Assembly (NCBI RefSeq): GCF_040655735.1
Contig: NZ_JBFAKK010000006.1
Coordinates: forward strand, 1-64,000
Direction: 5' to 3'
From: Phytomonospora sp040655735
GTDB taxonomy: Bacteria; Actinomycetota; Actinomycetes; Mycobacteriales; Micromonosporaceae
DNA length: 64,000 nucleotides
Part shown: positions 24,890 to 33,040 of the stretch, one piece after another
Layout: the number at the start of each line of letters is the position of its first letter
Numbering within the stretch: the first letter of the stretch is position 1
The notes under the pieces: generated by a model
The model's input: only the letters and a program-made list of their open reading frames with translations
What the model was told of the DNA's origin: nothing
Databases searched by the model: none
Program-made: the position numbers and the translations under genes

Positions 24890-25840
24890 TCACGGAATGC
24901 GAGAAGTCCACAGTAGACTCATCGCGGCCGCGGCGATGGCGGCGACCAGGCCTATCCCGATGAACCACTGCGCGATCTCTCGGGCCACCGTCCGGTAGCC
25001 GATCGAGGAGCCCATGTCGGCGTAGACCTCGCTGAGCTCGTCGCCGGAGACGGCCTCGTAGTAGCGGCCCTCGGTGTCCTCGGCGAGCTGGGCGAGCGCC
25101 TTGCGGTCGACGGGGACCTTGGTGGTCTGGCCCTCGATCTCCACGACGCCGTCGTCGGTGCCGAAGGCGATCGTGGAGACCGGCACGTTGGCGGCCAGGG
25201 CCGCCGCGGAGGCCTCTTCGACGAAGCGGCCGGCGGTGCGGTAGCCGTCGGACAGCAGCACGATCCTGGCCGGTGCCAGGCCCTGGGCGCCTTCGGGCGG
25301 GACCGACTGGATGGCCTGGAGCGCGGCGAAGACGGCCTCGCCGGTGGCGGTGGCGGCGGCCATTTCGAGTCCGTCGATGGCCGTCGACATCTGGGCGCGG
25401 TCCTTGGTCGGGGAGACCACGACGTTGGCGGTCTTGGCGAAGGAGACCAGGCCGACGTTGAAGTTCTGGGGCAGTCCGGTGACGAACTTCTTGGCCGCCT
25501 CCTTGGCGGCCTCCATCCTGGTGGGGGCGACGTCGTCGGCCATCATCGACAGTGAGACGTCCATGGCCAAGACGACCGTGGCGCGCTCGTTGGGTTCCTG
25601 GATGTCGACCGAGGGCCTGGTCATGCCCACGGCCAGGACGGCCAGGGCCGCCAGGAGCACCCCGGCGGCGGCGTGGCGGCGCCAGCCGAGGCCCTTGGGG
25701 GCGATGTCGCGCAGGAGTTCGAGGTTGGAGAAGCGCACGGCGGTGACGCGGCGTCTGCGCTGGGCCCAGATGTAGGCGCCCGCCAGCGCCAGCACGGGAA
25801 GCAGTGCCAGCAGCCAGATGGGTTGAAGCAGACGGATCAT
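24890..25840 (-). CDS. VWA-domain membrane protein, BatA-like
   Basis: About 316 aa. Two hydrophobic segments at the N-terminus (IWLLALLPVLALAGAYIW and AAAGVLLAALAVLAVG) are followed by a von Willebrand A domain with the metal-ion site DVSLSMMADD, the later VSFAKTANVV Thr-containing loop and LLSDGYRTAG, and a C-terminal membrane helix (WFIGIGLVAAIAAAAMSLLW). In MoxR-VWA systems such proteins act with the MoxR ATPase in protein maturation at the membrane. Its start overlaps the DUF58 stop by 4 nt. It corresponds to Rv1481 in position. Confidence 0.9.
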   Translation of the reverse strand: MIRLLQPIWLLALLPVLALAGAYIWAQRRRRVTAVRFSNLELLRDIAPKGLGWRRHAAAGVLLAALAVLAVGMTRPSVDIQEPNERATVVLAMDVSLSMMADDVAPTRMEAAKEAAKKFVTGLPQNFNVGLVSFAKTANVVVSPTKDRAQMSTAIDGLEMAAATATGEAVFAALQAIQSVPPEGAQGLAPARIVLLSDGYRTAGRFVEEASAAALAANVPVSTIAFGTDDGVVEIEGQTTKVPVDRKALAQLAEDTEGRYYEAVSGDELSEVYADMGSSIGYRTVAREIAQWFIGIGLVAAIAAAAMSLLWTSRIP

Positions 25841-26808
25841 CGGGTGGTCCCTCCGGTGCGTGCGTGGCGGCGGGCGGCCACGAAGCGCACGATGTCGAGC
25901 AGCCAGTCGGAGTCGGTGCGCAGGCGCAGGTGGCCCGCACCGGCTCGGCGCAGGGCCGCGGCGATGGTGGCGCGCTGCGCGGCGGCGGCCTGTTTGTAGC
26001 GTTCGCGCAGGCGCGCGTCAGCGGTCTGGATTTCGTGCACGGCGCCGGTCTCGGGATCGACGAGTTCGAGGACGCCGACGTCGGGGAGTTCGAGTTCGCG
26101 CGGGTCGACGATCTCGATGGCCAGCAGGTCGTGGCGCACGCCGAGCTTGCGCAGCGGCTTCTGCCAGCCGTCGGCGGCCAGGAAGTCCGACACGACCACG
26201 GCCAGGCCCCGCCTGCGCGGGGGCCTGTTGAGGGTGTCGACGAGCGCGGCGAGGTCGGTGCGGCCGCCGGCGCCGGCGCGCGGGGTGTCGTGGACCTTCT
26301 TGAGCAGGACCTGGGCGCCTTTGCGTCCCGGCATGGCCGGGATGCGCCGGGGCGTGCCGCCGGTGCCCACGACCGCGCCGATGCGGTTGCCGCCGCGCAC
26401 GGTCAGGTGCGCCATGGCCGCCACCGCCGCCAGGGCGAGGTCGCGTTTGAGGCAGCGCGCGGTGCCGAAGTCGAGGCTTGCCGACATGTCGACGGCCAGC
26501 CACGTCTCGAGTTCGCGGTCGGCGATGGTGGTGCGCACGTGCGGGTGGGTGGTCCGCGCGGTCACGGGCCAGTCCATGCGGCGCACGTCGTCGCCGGGCC
26601 GGTACTCGCGGGACTCGCCGGGTTCGCTGCCGGCGCCGGGCAGCAGGCCCAGGTAGTCGCCGTGGAGGAGCCCGTCGAGTTTGTTGGTGATCAGCAGCTG
26701 CAGTTTGGCCAGCACGAACTCGTCGCGCCCGCCCGGCCCGGCGGCCGGATGCCCACCGGAGTCGTCGCGGCGCATCCGGCCGAACACCGACAGTCCCGCG
26801 CGGCTCAT
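25837..26808 (-). CDS. DUF58-domain protein of a MoxR operon
   Basis: About 323 aa. The DUF58 signature GESREYRPGDDVRRMDWPVTARTTHPHVR lies around residues 63-93. A degenerate VWA-like fold follows: WLAVDMSASLDFG (metal-site-like DxSxS), GNRIGAVV and LAVVVSDFLA. It is cytoplasmic. It lies between moxR (22 nt upstream) and the VWA gene (4-nt overlap), the usual MoxR-DUF58-VWA order, and matches Rv1480 in position. Confidence 0.9.
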   Translation of the reverse strand: MSRAGLSVFGRMRRDDSGGHPAAGPGGRDEFVLAKLQLLITNKLDGLLHGDYLGLLPGAGSEPGESREYRPGDDVRRMDWPVTARTTHPHVRTTIADRELETWLAVDMSASLDFGTARCLKRDLALAAVAAMAHLTVRGGNRIGAVVGTGGTPRRIPAMPGRKGAQVLLKKVHDTPRAGAGGRTDLAALVDTLNRPPRRRGLAVVVSDFLAADGWQKPLRKLGVRHDLLAIEIVDPRELELPDVGVLELVDPETGAVHEIQTADARLRERYKQAAAAQRATIAAALRRAGAGHLRLRTDSDWLLDIVRFVAARRHARTGGTTR

Positions 26809-26830
26809 GCGGCGCTACCGCCCGCGCCGG

Positions 26831-27925
<1,095 letters not shown>

Positions 27926-28011
27926 CTGCACCTCCAACACCCGTCGCCGACGATCCTAACGACCATCGGCGAGCGGCGAACTTTTACGCGCCCGGGTCTG
28001 GACAACCCCTG

Positions 28012-28070
28012 AGGTGACACCTGTAACATGAGCCTCACGTCGGGCGGCTTCCCCCGTGGCCGCCCGACGT
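28012..28070. promoter_or_regulatory. Palindrome and hairpin in the moxR divergent region
   Basis: AGGTG-A-CACCT (28012-28022) is a perfect 11-bp palindrome. A 12-bp hairpin follows: ACGTCGGGCGGC at 28037-28048 pairs with GCCGCCCGACGT at 28059-28070 across 10 nt. Both lie between genes facing away from each other, so termination is not the obvious role; an operator or leader structure is more likely. Confidence 0.4.
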
Positions 28071-28107
28071 CTCCACGCCCACCGCGACTGTTCTAGGCTC
28101 TGCGGTG

Positions 28108-28314
28108 ATGCTCCCCCTCGAAGAACCCGCCCCCGTGTGCTCGGCACGCGGCTGCCGGCGTGTCGCGGTCTGGGCCCTCAACTGGCGCAACCCGAAGATC
28201 CACGACGCCGCGCGGGTGAAGACCTGGCTCGCCTGCGACACCCACCGCGACACCCTCGGCGAGTTCCTGCGCGCCCGCGGCTTCCCTCTCGAGGTCGAGG
28301 CCTTCACGCCCTGA
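28108..28314 (+). CDS. Small Cys/His-containing conserved-looking protein
   Basis: About 68 aa. TAGGCT (28094-28099) lies 8 nt before ATG at 28108, or 5 nt before an in-frame GTG at 28105. The protein has PVCSARGCRRVAVWALNWRNPKIH, then WLACDTHRDTLGEFLRARGFPLE. The pattern C-x4-C ... C-x2-H could bind a metal ion. Homologues are, from memory, short actinobacterial proteins sometimes mislabelled as acetone carboxylase. The function is unknown. It precedes two PH-domain membrane protein genes on the same strand. Confidence 0.7.
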   Translation: MLPLEEPAPVCSARGCRRVAVWALNWRNPKIHDAARVKTWLACDTHRDTLGEFLRARGFPLEVEAFTP

Positions 28315-28336
28315 AGGCCATGACTAGGCTCGCGGT

Positions 28337-28834
28337 GTGGAGCACCCGATCTGGAACGGCATGGACGGCGAAGTCGACTGGCGCCCGGTCGACCCGCGCC
28401 TGGTGTGGGTCCGTCTGATCAACCTCGCCCTCGGCGCGATACCCGCCACCGCCCTGGCGGTGGTCTTGTCGGCCTGGTGGTGGGGGGCGCGCTTCGCGCT
28501 CCTGGCCGGCGTCCTGGCCGCCGTCCTGATCGTCTCGCGCGTCATCGCCATCGTGCGCGCCGTACGCGTGTGGGCCTACGCCGAGGCCGACGAGCACCTG
28601 CTGATCCGCCACGGCATCTGGACCCGCCGACTCTCGATCGTCCCCTACGGACGGCTCCAGTACCTCGACTTGACCGCCGACCCCGCCTCCCGCGTGTTCG
28701 GCCTGACCACCGTCAAACTCCACACCGCCGCGGCCACCACCGACGCCACCGTCCCCGGCCTGGCACCCGACGAGGCCACCGCCCTGCGCGACCGCCTCGC
28801 CGACGTGTCCGGCGCCCGCACGGAGGGCCTGTGA
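28337..28834 (+). CDS. PH-domain membrane protein, YdbS-like
   Basis: About 165 aa. GTG at 28337 lies six bases after TAGGCT. Two adjacent membrane helices (LINLALGAIPATALAVVLSAWWW and FALLAGVLAAVLIVSRVIAIV) are followed by a bacterial PH domain (bPH2, DUF304): YAEADEHLLIRHGIWTRRLSIVPYGRLQYLDLTADPASRVFGLTTVKLHTAAA. The stop overlaps the next gene's start as GTGA. The two proteins are the usual YdbS/YdbT pair, which act at the membrane in an unclear role. Confidence 0.85.
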   Translation: MEHPIWNGMDGEVDWRPVDPRLVWVRLINLALGAIPATALAVVLSAWWWGARFALLAGVLAAVLIVSRVIAIVRAVRVWAYAEADEHLLIRHGIWTRRLSIVPYGRLQYLDLTADPASRVFGLTTVKLHTAAATTDATVPGLAPDEATALRDRLADVSGARTEGL

Positions 28835-30162
28835 AACCCGCCGCCGCGGGCATGGACCGCCTGCACCCCCTCACCCCCCTGATCAAAGGCGTGCGCAGCT
28901 TCTGGTTCGTCATCGCCGCGATCTCCTGGCAGGGCTTCGCCCAGCTCGGCGTGTCGCGCGGAGCGATGATCGTCGCCGCGTTCGGCGTCTTGGGCCTGGC
29001 GTGGTCGTGGATCGGCTGGTTCGTCACCGGCTACGAGGTCACCGACGACGAACTGCGCATCGCCGACGGCATCCTGACCCGCAGCCGCCGCACCATCCCC
29101 GTCGCGCGCCTCCAGGCCGTCGACGTCGTCCGTCCCCTCCTGGCGCGCCTGTTCGGCCTGGCCGAACTGCGCCTCGAAGTCGCCGGCGGATCCAAGACCG
29201 AGGCACCCCTGTCGTATCTGACCCTCCCCCGCGCCCGCCAGCTGCGCCGCGACCTGCTCGCCGCCTCGGGCACCCACGACCGGCCCGAACCCCAAGACAC
29301 CGACACCGATCCCGACGCCGAGGCGCCGCCCGTCGCCGAGACCGCCGTGGTCACCGTCCCGGCCAGACGCCTGCTCGTCGCCCAGCTGATCACCCCCCAG
29401 ATCCTGTTCCTCCCCATCGCCGTGGCCGTCACCATCTGGCTGTTCGCCGTCGACCCCGACCTGACCCTGCTCGGCCTGGCCGGCGTCATCACCGCCGTGG
29501 CCGGCATCATCTTCCAGCCCGTCAAAGAGGCCTTCGTCAACTACGGCTTCACCGGCAAGGTCACCGCCGACGGCCTGCGCATCCGCCACGGCCTCATCGA
29601 ACAACGCCAGCAGACCCTCCCCCTGCGCCGCGTCACGGCCGTCACCGTGCGCTCGCCGCTGCTGTGGCGCCCGGCGGGCTGGGTTCGCGCGCACGTCGCC
29701 TCGGCGGCCTACTCGACCACCGGCGCCGGTGCGGAGGCCTTCACCGGCCGCAGTCTCCTGCCGGTCGGCACCCGCGACGAGGCCCGCCTGATCACCGGCG
29801 AGGTGCTCCCCGGTGTCGACATCGACGACGTCGTGTACCGCGGCCTGCCGTCCCGGGCGCGCTGGCGCGCGCCGCTGCGGTGGCGGTTTTTCGGCGTGAG
29901 CCTGACCGGGGACGTCTACGCGGTCCGCTCGGGCCGCTGGACCGGCTCGGAGGCGTTCATCCCCTACGAGCGGATCCTGAGCGTGCGCGTGACGCAGGGA
30001 CGCTGGCAGCGGGCGCTGCGCCTGGCCACCGTCCACGTCGACCTCGCCGGGGGCATGTCGGTGCGCTCGGCGGCGCGCCACCGCGACGTCAGCGAGGCGG
30101 TGACGCTGGCGAAGGACCTGATCCGGCGTTCACGGACTCCTCGTCCTCCCGCTCAGGACTGA
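28831..30162 (+). CDS. PH-domain membrane protein, YdbT-like
   Basis: About 443 aa. GTG at 28831 overlaps the previous stop by 4 nt. It has paired membrane helices near residues 20-65 and again near 190-235, and three bPH2 segments: YEVTDDELRIADGILTRSRRTIPVARLQAVDVVRPLLARLFGLAEL, NYGFTGKVTADGLRIRHGLIEQRQQTLPLRRVTAV and YAVRSGRWTGSEAFIPYERILSVRVTQGRWQRALRLATVHVD. An acidic linker (about residues 150-170) joins the first two. Its last 74 bases overlap the 3' end of the convergent PAP2 gene. Confidence 0.85.
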   Translation: MKPAAAGMDRLHPLTPLIKGVRSFWFVIAAISWQGFAQLGVSRGAMIVAAFGVLGLAWSWIGWFVTGYEVTDDELRIADGILTRSRRTIPVARLQAVDVVRPLLARLFGLAELRLEVAGGSKTEAPLSYLTLPRARQLRRDLLAASGTHDRPEPQDTDTDPDAEAPPVAETAVVTVPARRLLVAQLITPQILFLPIAVAVTIWLFAVDPDLTLLGLAGVITAVAGIIFQPVKEAFVNYGFTGKVTADGLRIRHGLIEQRQQTLPLRRVTAVTVRSPLLWRPAGWVRAHVASAAYSTTGAGAEAFTGRSLLPVGTRDEARLITGEVLPGVDIDDVVYRGLPSRARWRAPLRWRFFGVSLTGDVYAVRSGRWTGSEAFIPYERILSVRVTQGRWQRALRLATVHVDLAGGMSVRSAARHRDVSEAVTLAKDLIRRSRTPRPPAQD

Positions 30163-31120
30163 CCTCGGGATCCGGCCCGGCGGCCTCGGCCTTGCGTCGC
30201 TTGCGGCGGGCCCACCACTTCTCGGCCCCGCCAACCACCGCGAACGTGATCGCCACGTACACCCACCCGACCAGCACGTCGATGATCCAGTGCTCGCCGC
30301 TGTAGACGAGGGTGAAGGTCATGGCCAGGGGGTAGACGACCAGGACCGGGATCCACATCTTGCGGACCTTCGGGAAGAAGAACGCCACGACCAGTAGGGC
30401 GAAGGCGGTGTGCAGTGATGGCATCGCCGCGACGGGGTTGGACAGCCCGATCTGGGCCTTGTTGAGCATGTTCCCGGCGCCGTGGAGCCCGACGAGGTCC
30501 CAGCCGCGGGTGGAGATGCGCGCGATGGGCTCGATCATCCCGTACTTGGCGGCCCACCAGGGGGGCGCGGCCGGGTAGAGGAAGTAGGTCAGCAGGCCGA
30601 AGAACATCAGGAAGAACCAGCGGCGGGTGAAGCGGCCCCACTGCGGGCGGTCGCGCAGCCACAGCAGGACGGCCACGATGAGGGCGGCCACGAAGTGCGA
30701 GAAGTAGACGACGCTGACCACGACGTCCCACCACTGGACGTGGGCGGGGTCGTAGAGGTGCTCCTGGAGCCACACGGTGGGCACGTGCCCGCCGAACATC
30801 CAGGCGTCGAAGGCGATGAGTTCGGCGGCGTGGGGCACGAAGCCGTCGTCGGCGAAACCGCGGGAGACGTTGTAGACCTGCAGCAGCAGGATCATCGGCA
30901 GCCAGTCGCGCAGGAAGCGCAGGTGCCGCCGGGCCGGGTAGTGGCTGTTCCAGGCGTAGGTCAGCGCCCACAGCCACAGAAACGCCAGCACGGGGTCGGT
31001 CGTCGGCAGGCCCAGCGCGAAGCTGTAGGCCACGAACGCCGCGATCCACGCCGTGACGCCGATGGCGCGCCGTTTGGCGATGCTCATCGTCCCGGTCGTC
31101 TCACCGCTGTCGGCCGTCAT
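30089..31120 (-). CDS. PAP2-family membrane phosphatase, inositolphosphotransferase-like
   Basis: About 343 aa. ATG at 31120 follows GAGGG at a normal distance; an ATG at 31126 is an alternative. Multiple membrane helices, with the phosphatase signature in the second half: AAMPSLHTAFALL (motif 2, His) and YSGEHWIIDVLVGWVYV (motif 3, His and Asp). The FLYPAAPPWWAAKYG segment is typical of the AUR1/IPC-synthase-like PAP2 group rather than simple PgpB. It likely transfers or removes a lipid-linked phosphate group at the outer membrane face. The charged C-terminus overlaps the convergent PH gene by 74 nt. Confidence 0.85.
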   Translation of the reverse strand: MTADSGETTGTMSIAKRRAIGVTAWIAAFVAYSFALGLPTTDPVLAFLWLWALTYAWNSHYPARRHLRFLRDWLPMILLLQVYNVSRGFADDGFVPHAAELIAFDAWMFGGHVPTVWLQEHLYDPAHVQWWDVVVSVVYFSHFVAALIVAVLLWLRDRPQWGRFTRRWFFLMFFGLLTYFLYPAAPPWWAAKYGMIEPIARISTRGWDLVGLHGAGNMLNKAQIGLSNPVAAMPSLHTAFALLVVAFFFPKVRKMWIPVLVVYPLAMTFTLVYSGEHWIIDVLVGWVYVAITFAVVGGAEKWWARRKRRKAEAAGPDPEVSPEREDEESVNAGSGPSPASPPR

Positions 31121-31132
31121 GCGCATCCACCC

Positions 31133-31900
31133 TCAGGGCTGCTCGTCGATTTCGGTTTCCGCGACCACCGAGGGCAGCGCCTCGCCGATCGGATCGCGCA
31201 CCACCGCGTGCGCCACCGCATCGTACGGGGTGGGTTCAGCGTTGCAGATCACGACGCGCGACCCGGCGTTCAAGGCGACGTCGACGAGCCCGGCGGCGGG
31301 GTGGACGGTCAGGGAGGTGCCGATGGTGACCAGCAGGTCGGCGGCGCGGACGGCCTCGACCGAGGCGCGCAGGACTTCGGTGTCGAGGTTTTGCCCGAAG
31401 GAGATCGTCGCCGACTTGAGGATGCCGCCGCATTCCAGGCAGGCCGGGTCGGCCTCGCCGCCGGCGACGCGGTCGAGGGCCGAGCGCATCGTGGTCCGCT
31501 GCCGGCAGGTCATGCACTCCACACCGAAGATCGTCCCGTGGATCTCGATGACCTTGGCCGGGTCGCTGCCGGCCTTCTGGTGGAGGCCGTCGATGTTCTG
31601 GGTGATGATCGCGGCGAGCTGTCCGCGCTTTTCGAGGGCGACCAGCGCGGCGTGGGCGGCGTTGGGTTCGGCGTCCCAGGCGGGGTGGTCGCGGCGGCGC
31701 AGCCACGACTCGCGGCGCAGTTGCGGGTCGGCGAGGTAGGTGTCGAGGGTGACGTACTTGGCGGCGTCGGGATCCTTCGTCCACACCCCCTGTGGGCCCC
31801 GGTAGTCGGGGATGCCGGAGTCGGTGGAGATCCCGGCGCCGGTCAGGACGCACACCGCGGGTGCGGCCGCCAGCAGCCTGGCGAAGGCGCTCGTGGTCAT
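31133..31900 (-). CDS. cobB: Sir2-family NAD-dependent protein deacylase
   Basis: About 255 aa. Sirtuin motifs in order: VLTGAGISTDSGIPDYRG, IITQNIDGLHQKAGS, IEIHGTIF with the catalytic His, a zinc site CMTCRQR ... CLECGG, and IGTSLTVHPAAGL and ICNAEPTPYD for NAD. It removes acetyl or other acyl groups from lysines in cytoplasmic proteins, such as acetyl-CoA synthetase. It lies 12 nt before the PAP2 start region on the same strand, though no functional link is obvious. No substrate motifs for desuccinylation can be judged by eye. Confidence 0.92.
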   Translation of the reverse strand: MTTSAFARLLAAAPAVCVLTGAGISTDSGIPDYRGPQGVWTKDPDAAKYVTLDTYLADPQLRRESWLRRRDHPAWDAEPNAAHAALVALEKRGQLAAIITQNIDGLHQKAGSDPAKVIEIHGTIFGVECMTCRQRTTMRSALDRVAGGEADPACLECGGILKSATISFGQNLDTEVLRASVEAVRAADLLVTIGTSLTVHPAAGLVDVALNAGSRVVICNAEPTPYDAVAHAVVRDPIGEALPSVVAETEIDEQP

Positions 31901-31947
31901 GCCGCGACGCTACCGGGCGGGCGCGCGCCTCCTTTAGGCTGGTGGGC

Positions 31948-32328
31948 ATGGAAATCGTTGCGGGCCAGGAGTCGGGCGTGGAGTTGAGGGTCACCGAAGC
32001 CGACACCGCCCAGGCGCTGGGGTCGGGGGACGTGCCGGTTCTGGCCACGCCCAAGGTGGTGGCCCTGGCCGAGGCGGCGTGCGTCGCGGTCACGGTGGGC
32101 CGCCTGGGGCCGGGCCGCACGAGCGTGGGCACGCGCGTGGAGTTGACGCACCTGGCACCCACACCCGTCGGGGGGCGTGTGTGGGCCACCGCGCGGGTCG
32201 AGTCGGCCGAAGGACGCCGGCTGGTGTTCTCCGTGCGCGTCTCCGACGGCGTCGAGGTCGTGGCCGAGGGCACCGTCGAGCGTGTCGTGGTCGACCGGGA
32301 GAAGTTCGTCGCGAAGGCGCTGGCCTAG
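31948..32328 (+). CDS. Fluoroacetyl-CoA-thioesterase (FlK)-like hotdog protein
   Basis: About 126 aa. ATG lies seven bases after TAGGCT (31935-31940). The hotdog-fold pattern of the FlK group is recognisable: TPKVVALAEAACVAVTVGRLGPGRTSVGTRVELTHLAPTPVGGRVWATA, where the Glu of AEAA and the His of LTHLAPT are catalytic or substrate positions in FlK, then VFSVRVSDGVEVVAEGTVERVVVD. It likely hydrolyses a short acyl-CoA. Activity on fluoroacetyl-CoA should not be assumed. It ends 4 nt inside the convergent PIN gene. Confidence 0.82.
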   Translation: MEIVAGQESGVELRVTEADTAQALGSGDVPVLATPKVVALAEAACVAVTVGRLGPGRTSVGTRVELTHLAPTPVGGRVWATARVESAEGRRLVFSVRVSDGVEVVAEGTVERVVVDREKFVAKALA

Positions 32329-32720
32329 GGCAGGCGGTCGATCTCCAGCGAGGAGTCCATTTCGAGCAGTGCCTGGGGCTCGCCGGTGACGACGGGCCAG
32401 CCGCGGCGTCTCTGCGCGCACCAGGCGACGTGTCCCGAGGAGAGGTTGCCGTGCTGTTTGGTGCGTGACAGCAACAGGCCGATGTCCTTGGCGGCGCGGT
32501 GGTCGAGGTCGAGGATGACCGTGACGGGCAGGCCGAGCAGGACGGTGAGGGCGTCGCGGTCGCGGCGGGGCGCGTGCGACCAGGCGGCGGTGAGCGCGCC
32601 GGAGGGCACGGCCAGGACCATGCCCTGTTCCACGGCGGTCCACACGACGGCCTGGGGGTAGGGACGGCTGGCGGCGAAGCCGATGATGGCCGAGGAGTCG
32701 AGGATGCGGCCCCCGATCAC
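32325..32720 (-). CDS. VapC-like PIN-domain protein with a degenerate active site
   Basis: About 131 aa. GTG at 32720 overlaps the upstream stop as GTGA. The PIN frame is visible: RILDSSAIIGF keeps the first Asp. Where VapC toxins normally have a Glu near residue 40 (here VPSGALTAAW), an Asp before HVA (here SSGHVAWCAQRRRG) and an Asp after VVT (here VVTGEP), the acids are absent or only a Glu remains. It may have lost nuclease activity, or it belongs to a variant subgroup. It is coupled to the RHH-like gene upstream. Confidence 0.65.
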   Translation of the reverse strand: MIGGRILDSSAIIGFAASRPYPQAVVWTAVEQGMVLAVPSGALTAAWSHAPRRDRDALTVLLGLPVTVILDLDHRAAKDIGLLLSRTKQHGNLSSGHVAWCAQRRRGWPVVTGEPQALLEMDSSLEIDRLP

Positions 32721-33040
32721 GACACGGCACCCTGGGGGTCGCCGGCCTCGTCCACGCCCAGGAGTTCCCTCGCCCACGCCAGGTGCTCGGCGCCGGGCCC
32801 GGTGCCCTTGCGGTCGAACAGGTCGCGCAGGTCGGCCAGGCCCTGGTCGCGGTCGAGGCGGGACTTGACCGCCTCGGCGACGTAGGAGGACACCGAGTCC
32901 GCGCCGCCGGCGTCGACGAGCCTCTTGAGCTGATCGGCCTGATCGGCCGGCATCGTCACGGTTATCCGCTGACTGTTGCTCTGCATACCGGACACGGTAG
33001 TCCACGCATACTCGTCGTCGCTAGCGGCGTGTCGTCCCAT
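32717..33040 (-). CDS. Ribbon-helix-helix antitoxin-like protein
   Basis: About 107 aa from ATG 33040, which overlaps the asparagine-synthase stop as TGATG. A second start at 32986 (MQSNSQRITVTMPADQ) gives about 89 aa and fits better with a typical RHH N-terminus, but it has no clear Shine-Dalgarno. QRITVTMPADQADQLKRLVDAGGADSVSSYVAEAVKSRL is the strand-helix-helix pattern of CopG/VapB proteins. The C-terminal acidic part (GLADLRDLFDRKG ... WARELLGVDEAGD) would wrap the PIN partner. It is an antitoxin and autorepressor candidate. Confidence 0.68.
   Translation of the reverse strand: MGRHAASDDEYAWTTVSGMQSNSQRITVTMPADQADQLKRLVDAGGADSVSSYVAEAVKSRLDRDQGLADLRDLFDRKGTGPGAEHLAWARELLGVDEAGDPQGAVS

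Noticed and set aside
28405..30305. Arg/Pro-rich frame across the PH-domain genes
   Set aside because: Out-of-frame reading; the PH-domain frames begin at 28337 and 28831.
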